Assembly (NCBI RefSeq): GCF_964204645.1
Contig: NC_134025.1
Location: 1,927,001-1,991,000 of the forward strand
Direction of reading: 5' to 3'
DNA from: Tubulanus polymorphus
Lineage: Eukaryota; Nemertea; Palaeonemertea; Tubulaniformes; Tubulanidae
Length of the DNA stretch: 64,000 nt
Of this stretch, positions 50,401 to 64,000 are shown in pieces; the stretch's first letter is position 1, and the number at the start of each line of letters is the position of its first letter. A program made the position numbers and the translations under genes. The notes beneath the pieces were generated by a model that was not told where the DNA came from, made no database searches, and saw only the letters and a list, made by a program, of their open reading frames with translations.

Positions 50401-50716
50401 TTTTCTTGCGATATTGCTATAGAGAAACTAAGTGCGCAGGTGCACTCTCTCTCTTTCACTTTCTACTTAGCTGTTGACATACATATTTTATGAATACTTA
50501 CAGATGTTCTTTCATTGCTGTATTTTGTAGGTTCCCGATTCCTTCCGATCTGTCGTTCAGTCAACGTTACGAGAATTCTTCAGGTCAATCGTCGCCGGTA
50601 AAGACGCCGAACAATCGTGGAAGAAATCCATCTACAAAGTGATCGCCAGGATGGACGACCCGATGCCGGAATTCTTCAAGTCGGCCAACTGGATGGAACA
50701 ATCAGGGGAACAATAG
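26128..50716 (+). CDS. prospero: Prospero/PROX homeodomain transcription factor (complete coding region)
   Basis: Coding exons: 26128 to 28134 or 28151; 32534 or 32512 to 32688; 48168-48312; 50531-50716 (TAG). The AT-AC route (28134/32534) gives 830 aa and the GT-AG route (28151/32512) gives 843 aa; both are fully in frame. The start is ATG 26128 (context AAACC), the first ATG after an in-frame TGA at 26083. The C-terminus holds the atypical Prospero homeodomain fused to the Prospero domain, a DNA-binding unit found only in Prospero/PROX proteins that drives neural and other cell-fate decisions from the nucleus. The homeodomain is closest in wording to protostome Prospero ([20 protein letters not shown]). 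Introns of 4.4, 15.5 and 2.2 kb separate the exons. Confidence 0.97.
28135..32533 (+). other. prospero: prospero twintron: U2-type GT-AG intron nested in a U12-type AT-AC intron
   Basis: The outer donor is ATATCCTTTT at 28135, an exact match to the U12 AT-AC consensus. Near the other end is CCTTAAC at 32518..32524, the U12 branch-site consensus, 9 to 10 nt before AC at 32532..32533, an ideal spacing. The inner U2 donor is AAAAAT/GTAAAT at 28152 and the inner acceptor TATTTTTAG at 32511. Joining 28134 to 32534 gives ...MAHI-TSTLTPM; joining 28151 to 32512 gives ...[24 protein letters not shown]. Both stay in frame. Drosophila prospero is known to use such a U2/U12 twintron at this place to make its short and long isoforms. 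Confidence 0.85.
28152..32511 (+). other. prospero intron 1 body
   Basis: No coding exon or intact transposon was recognised in 4.4 kb. A short hairpin (ATTCCCA...TGGGAAAT) with a purine-rich GGGAAATAGA at 28191..28200 lies about 40 bases after the U2 donor. A 9-bp hairpin pair CTTTGTTAA/TTAACAAAG lies near 28868 and 28906. Open frames such as 29313..29558 have no recognisable domain. Confidence 0.45.
32512..32688 (+). CDS. prospero: prospero homeodomain exon, first half
   Basis: The exon encodes [20 protein letters not shown], then [20 protein letters not shown] and [11 protein letters not shown], the first two helices and most of helix 3 of the divergent Prospero homeodomain. It begins at 32534 when the intron is spliced at AC, or at 32512 when spliced at AG (adding FNLNRSY plus the residues from the end of the previous exon). 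A third acceptor, CACCAG at 32538, is also in frame with the GT donor. It ends within the Arg codon before EFYYIQM, with donor AG/GTAAGA. Confidence 0.95.
32689..38160 (+). other. prospero intron 2, first part
   Basis: AT-rich, without recognisable exons on either strand and without clear repeats apart from short AT runs. Large introns of developmental transcription factors often hold enhancers; none can be shown from one sequence. Confidence 0.35.
38162..38584 (+). mobile_element. 5'-truncated non-LTR retrotransposon, 3' end with (CTTAA)n tail
   Basis: A forward frame from about 38163 reads [20 protein letters not shown], then [40 protein letters not shown], and ends at TAA 38451. The S-x-H-x-L-x-x-E-x-G-R...R-x-C-x-x-C...DE-x-H-F-L-x-x-C-P pattern is the well-known Cys/His region at the end of the ORF2 protein of CR1/L2/Jockey-like elements. 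A short 3' untranslated part with AATAAA-like GTAAATAAACTTAACTTAAC leads into a microsatellite tail. The reverse transcriptase is missing, so the copy is dead on arrival, and lies in the sense direction of prospero. Confidence 0.8.
38525..38584. repeat. (CTTAA)n microsatellite tail
   Basis: About ten copies of the pentamer CTTAA, interrupted once by TTATCA, end the retroelement fragment. Such simple-repeat tails are usual for CR1/L2-like insertions. Confidence 0.9.
38585..48167 (+). other. prospero intron 2, second part
   Basis: No exon was recognised. Small items: an 11-bp inverted pair CCAGTTCCACG (40667) / CGTGGAACTGG (40726), a (GA)n run at 41406..41438 and a short (GT)n near 45266. Open frames at 45409..45717 and 44946..45245 show no known domain and lack codon-like conservation cues. 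Confidence 0.35.
41406..41439. repeat. (GA)n microsatellite
   Basis: Roughly sixteen uninterrupted GA dinucleotides within the long prospero intron. On one strand this could bind GAGA-type factors, but that is speculative. Confidence 0.95.
48168..48312 (+). CDS. prospero: prospero homeodomain end and start of Prospero domain
   Basis: The acceptor TATTTTTTAG is followed by (R)[18 protein letters not shown], the end of the recognition helix and the bridge into the Prospero domain, then [20 protein letters not shown] and [10 protein letters not shown]. The donor is GAG/GTAAGA. The exon is separated from the previous one by a 15.5-kb intron that cuts the homeodomain. Confidence 0.97.
48313..50530 (+). 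other. prospero intron 3
   Basis: A 2.2-kb AT-rich intron with canonical ends (GTAAGA ... TATTTTGTAG). No repeat family or coding sequence was recognised. Confidence 0.6.
50531..50716 (+). CDS. prospero: prospero last coding exon: Prospero domain C-terminus
   Basis: The exon reads [40 protein letters not shown] and [20 protein letters not shown], ending Q-stop. This is the four-helix Prospero domain that packs on the homeodomain. In the family it helps DNA contact and masks an export signal in the homeodomain (known for Drosophila). Confidence 0.97.
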   Translation, partial: VPDSFRSVVQSTLREFFRSIVAGKDAEQSWKKSIYKVIARMDDPMPEFFKSANWMEQSGEQ

Positions 50717-52450
50717 AAACCGATGAACCGATATCATTATGCAAGATTCACTGTAAAATACTTGTTTATTTGTTAAAAAATCGAGAAATTGTAGTTACCG
50801 CAATATAAACTTCAGTGCTACACAAACTATATATATATATACATATTATTAAATTGAACATTCCGGATTGGAATTCAGATTTTAACTATTTTTGTTAATC
50901 CAGCTATAGTGTGTATGTAAATAATCGTGTATATTATACTATACTCTTTATAACTATCAATAAGCATTACGTAGTTGGCTTATTTTTCTAAAGTGATTAT
51001 TAGAAATGTAAATATTAAGCTTATATATGATATGTAGGACAAAGGTTAAATATTATCATTATCATTATTATTATTAATTCATTGTCTGTGGGATTTTATT
51101 GCTTTAGTTACACGTCGCTAGTGTAACGGTTTATCATGAACTTAGTGTTGTTCATCTGAAGATAGTTTTTTCTTTTCTCGAAATAGATTTATTCATTTCT
51201 TTTCTTTCATAAATCTATCATCAATTCAATGTTCTATCATTCTATATCTCTAGGTGTATATATTATAATCAAGATTGTCAAATAATAGAAAACTGTTTAC
51301 ATGGAACATTTTTTTCGCGTCGCATAAAATACGTAATTGGATTCAACCGTGGCACGAATTGAAGCAAGACGCGCGCGGTAGTTATTTGTAAATATAGATA
51401 TTAAAAAGTGACGAAGTTCTCTTGTGTAGAATTTGTACAGAATACTAAAATATTTATTTATCTCGAAGATCTTTATAGATGAGAATATATTATTCAATTG
51501 AAAGGTGCAGTATTTTTTTCAACGAAAATTAGAGAAAAAAAAAACAGAGTTGGGCATTTAGCTAAGAATAAGATGGTACGTGTTTTTAAACAGCATTTAT
51601 TTTCTTCTAGTCATAGCTAAAATAGATTCAGATTGTGTTCAGAATTCAAAATATAATTCATCCCCCTGCAGCCAGTATATGAGAAAAAAGAATCCGCATA
51701 AAGGCTCTAGATTTTGTGATAAGATTTTCATTCGTACCGATGTTTAGATTTCCAGCCAGTAATGGAATCGTTTAAATTTAATTTTTCATCATAGAATCGA
51801 AGAAGAATATTCCCATTAGTCGGCTGCCAGTAATGATACTTCATTAAACTTCTCCCAATCTTACGTGTTCAAGTGAACTGCTGTTCGTTCTATTTTGTTG
51901 AGTGAATTCAGAAATTAGTTTTCAGGTTGTAGCTACAGAAATTGGGATCTATGATTTTTTTCTTTTCATACGTCGAAGAAAAGCCCTTTGCATTTAAAGC
52001 TACTTTCGTTTCTTTGTATGTGTTTTAAATTTGGAATTAAGTGCAGGATTCAGTTCCACTTGTGAGTTAACATTTTATCCCAGAGTCAAAAAACATTAGA
52101 AATGACCTAATTTACTCACAGTTAACTTTAACTTACAACTGTGGAATCGGGTCCAGAATTATATTTTATCTACCGACCCAATGTCCTTGTCAGATACACT
52201 TTAACCGTGGTCGGCTGCTATACCGAGAAAAATCTGTTCGATGAATCTAAAATCCAAGCACAAATAGTAAATTCATAGATAGCAGATTCGATCACAATAC
52301 GTTATCTAACCGTTTATGAAGGGAGATTCTGTCTTCCAGTGGGTTAAGTAGCTTTTTAAATTGTCTGTATAGATGTAACATCACTGCCCAACTTGTTTTC
52401 TTATGTTTATACCTTGTGTTTTCTTGAAGCATAATAAAAAAGAATTAAGT
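50717..52450 (+). other. prospero: Probable prospero 3' untranslated region
   Basis: After the TAG the sequence is AT-rich with short (AT)n and ATT repeats. An ATTAAA at about 50846 and an AATAAA at 52433..52438 are candidate poly(A) signals; the second would give a 1.7-kb 3' untranslated region. The choice is inferred only from the hexamers. Confidence 0.4.
52433..52438 (+). terminator. Candidate prospero polyadenylation signal
   Basis: Canonical AATAAA followed within about 70 bases by T-rich sequence. No other exact AATAAA was noticed between here and the stop codon. Confidence 0.35.
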
Positions 52451-62318
<9,868 letters not shown>

Positions 62319-62434
62319 ATAGAAAACCCCACATTCAGAAAGGAAAATAAGTCTATACAAAGTTTTGCTTCAGTTAATGGTTTATTTCCAACGTTTCATA
62401 TCATTACAGTCATCTTCAGAGTGGGATTTTCTAT
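62319..62434. mobile_element. Small foldback element with ATAGAAAAYCCCAC ends
   Basis: ATAGAAAACCCCAC at 62319..62332 is matched, with one mismatch, by the reverse complement of GTGGGATTTTCTAT at 62421..62434. Inside, the minus strand reads CTGAAGATGACTG then ATATGAAACGTTGG, the same CTGANGA...GAAACGT wording as in the Penelope/hammerhead-like repeats of the VPS8 introns. Confidence 0.55.
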
Positions 62435-64000
62435 ACGATCAGATTTAGTTTGAGATGGTTTTACGCTTGATGCGATTTCAATTTCAATTCCGCTGAGAGT
62501 CAAACACTTATCTCTTACTGTCCGACTGCGCCAGTCCAGAAAGGCCCTGTTGGTTGAGGTCATGGCCCTGCGGGTTAAGACATTAAGTTATTCAGGTAGA
62601 ACAAATTTATATTAATGGATATTAAATCCATACAACATAAACATGTCGAAATGCTGGTAATATCCTAATGACCAAAGGATAGATACTTCACCATTAATAA
62701 TGAGATTAGATTCGATACAGAATACGTTTATAGTTTGAAGGATGAGCACTTTTGCTTGTTATGAAACTTTCATACTGATTAAGTGTCGATCTGCAGTGCA
62801 TGAAATATTAATGATTTCAAATTGTGAAATGAAAATTTAGAATCGTTTGTCTTGACAGCCATAAACTCCCTGGAGACGTAAGATAACGGTGAGTTGAGGC
62901 AGATGCGACTCATCACAAATTACTTATTTATTTCAATCTATTGTATATGAAACGAACGACAAAAGTTCCAGTCGGATGCGCCGAACAACTAATCAGCAAA
63001 TTCAATATCTTTAATGGATCTAACAGAGTAATTCACAGTTTACTCCGTTACAATAGAAATCCTATTATAATTATAATTATAACTAGTTTAGTATTCCAAT
63101 GAAATCAATGTATTAGTGTTATGGGTTAGGCACTTCGAAATGAATCAATGCCCTCTTCAGGGCTTTAAGGTTCAACTGATAAGTTTTAAAAACTGCTCGA
63201 ACTGAAAATGTTGTAAGCCTGATGATACAAAATAATCTCGATATCTTCAAAACTGTGATGATTTTCTTTCATAATTCGCCTCCTCGTGAAAGCATAAAGC
63301 GTTCTGTCATCAATTTTCGTGTATTGATATCTTACATATAACATGACGTTCTATAAGCGTGTGTCGTATTTCGGTATGGTAACGTTATTACTAATGTAGA
63401 ATAATGAAACATTAGGTGTCATTTTCTAGCCATATAAACTTGCTTCGCTTACGCTACTTATCCCTGGGGATACACAGTCTTGAGATCATTTATTAGGTTA
63501 ACACGGCATTATTGTTCAATTATCCCGTAGCGCTGAAGTGGCTTCGCTAATTCTTCCATATACTGCCGCGACTTAATAGCGCCATCAAACCAACCGATTT
63601 ACATTATTAGCCGATAAAGGCTGGAACAGATCTCCCTGTCTTAAATACAAACTGTTCAGACGTTCTTACTATTTCCGCTAGATTTCATAAACTGTAAAAA
63701 CTATGAAGCGGCGTCAAATTGAGTAATTTGTCAAATTTAATGTAAATATAAACTGCAGAACGATGGCGGAAAAGATGATGTCTTTTCAATGTAACAATGC
63801 ATTATAGCATGGGTTATTAGTTTGATGGAAAATTTAACTTTCGAGACTCAGAAGATATTGTTTCTCTATAAAACGATTCATCCACGCATTGATCGAGGTT
63901 CAGAATATCATCGCAGCAATTATCAAAAATCGTTTTTTATCTAACGCATAAATGTATCGACATGAAGCTACCTAGAAATATTGACAATCTATTCTTCAAA
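62435..64000. other. Intergenic to window edge
   Basis: No gene was recognised. A stretch at about 63125..63175 (GCACTTCGAAATGAATCAATG, CCCTCTTCAGGG) again resembles the CTGAAGAGGG...TTTCGAAGTGC ends of dispersed elements, with CCCTGAAGAGGGC forming a local palindrome. Confidence 0.35.

Overview
This is a eukaryotic, intron-rich, AT-rich nuclear window, most likely from a protostome animal. The Prospero homeodomain is of the protostome rather than the vertebrate PROX1 type, and the many short inverted-repeat elements fit a marine lophotrochozoan such as a mollusc, annelid, nemertean or brachiopod. The species cannot be named from the sequence.

Three protein genes can be supported. (1) At the left edge, on the minus strand, is the first coding exon of an NME8/NME9-type (thioredoxin plus NDK) gene that runs off the window. 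(2) At 6475..18539 (+) is a complete VPS8 gene, the CORVET tethering subunit. It has 37 constitutive coding exons that join in frame to about 1410 aa, plus one optional 18-nt microexon. Its introns hold several small inverted-repeat (MITE-like) elements, a tRNA-like segment and Penelope/hammerhead-like terminal repeats. (3) At 26128..50716 (+) is a prospero/PROX transcription-factor gene, with one large exon and three small exons spread over 24.6 kb.

Layout: 1..117 NME-like exon; 118..6474 repeats (174-bp tandem array, retroelement fragments in inverted orientation, foldback element); 6475..18539 VPS8; 18540..26068 intergenic/upstream of prospero with a tRNA-derived SINE-like head; 26069..52440 prospero with long introns, one of which carries a truncated non-LTR retrotransposon end; 52440..64000 no recognisable gene, a 148-bp (AT)n tract and a small foldback element.

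The most interesting observation is at the first coding intron of prospero. A perfect U12-type AT-AC donor lies just upstream of a U2-type GT donor. At the other end of the intron a U2 AG acceptor lies just upstream of a U12 branch site and AC acceptor. Both splicing routes keep the reading frame and differ by 13 residues directly before the homeodomain. This is the nested 'twintron' architecture known from Drosophila prospero. VPS8 and the NME-like gene act in endosomal tethering and probably in cilia, and are not functionally tied to prospero.
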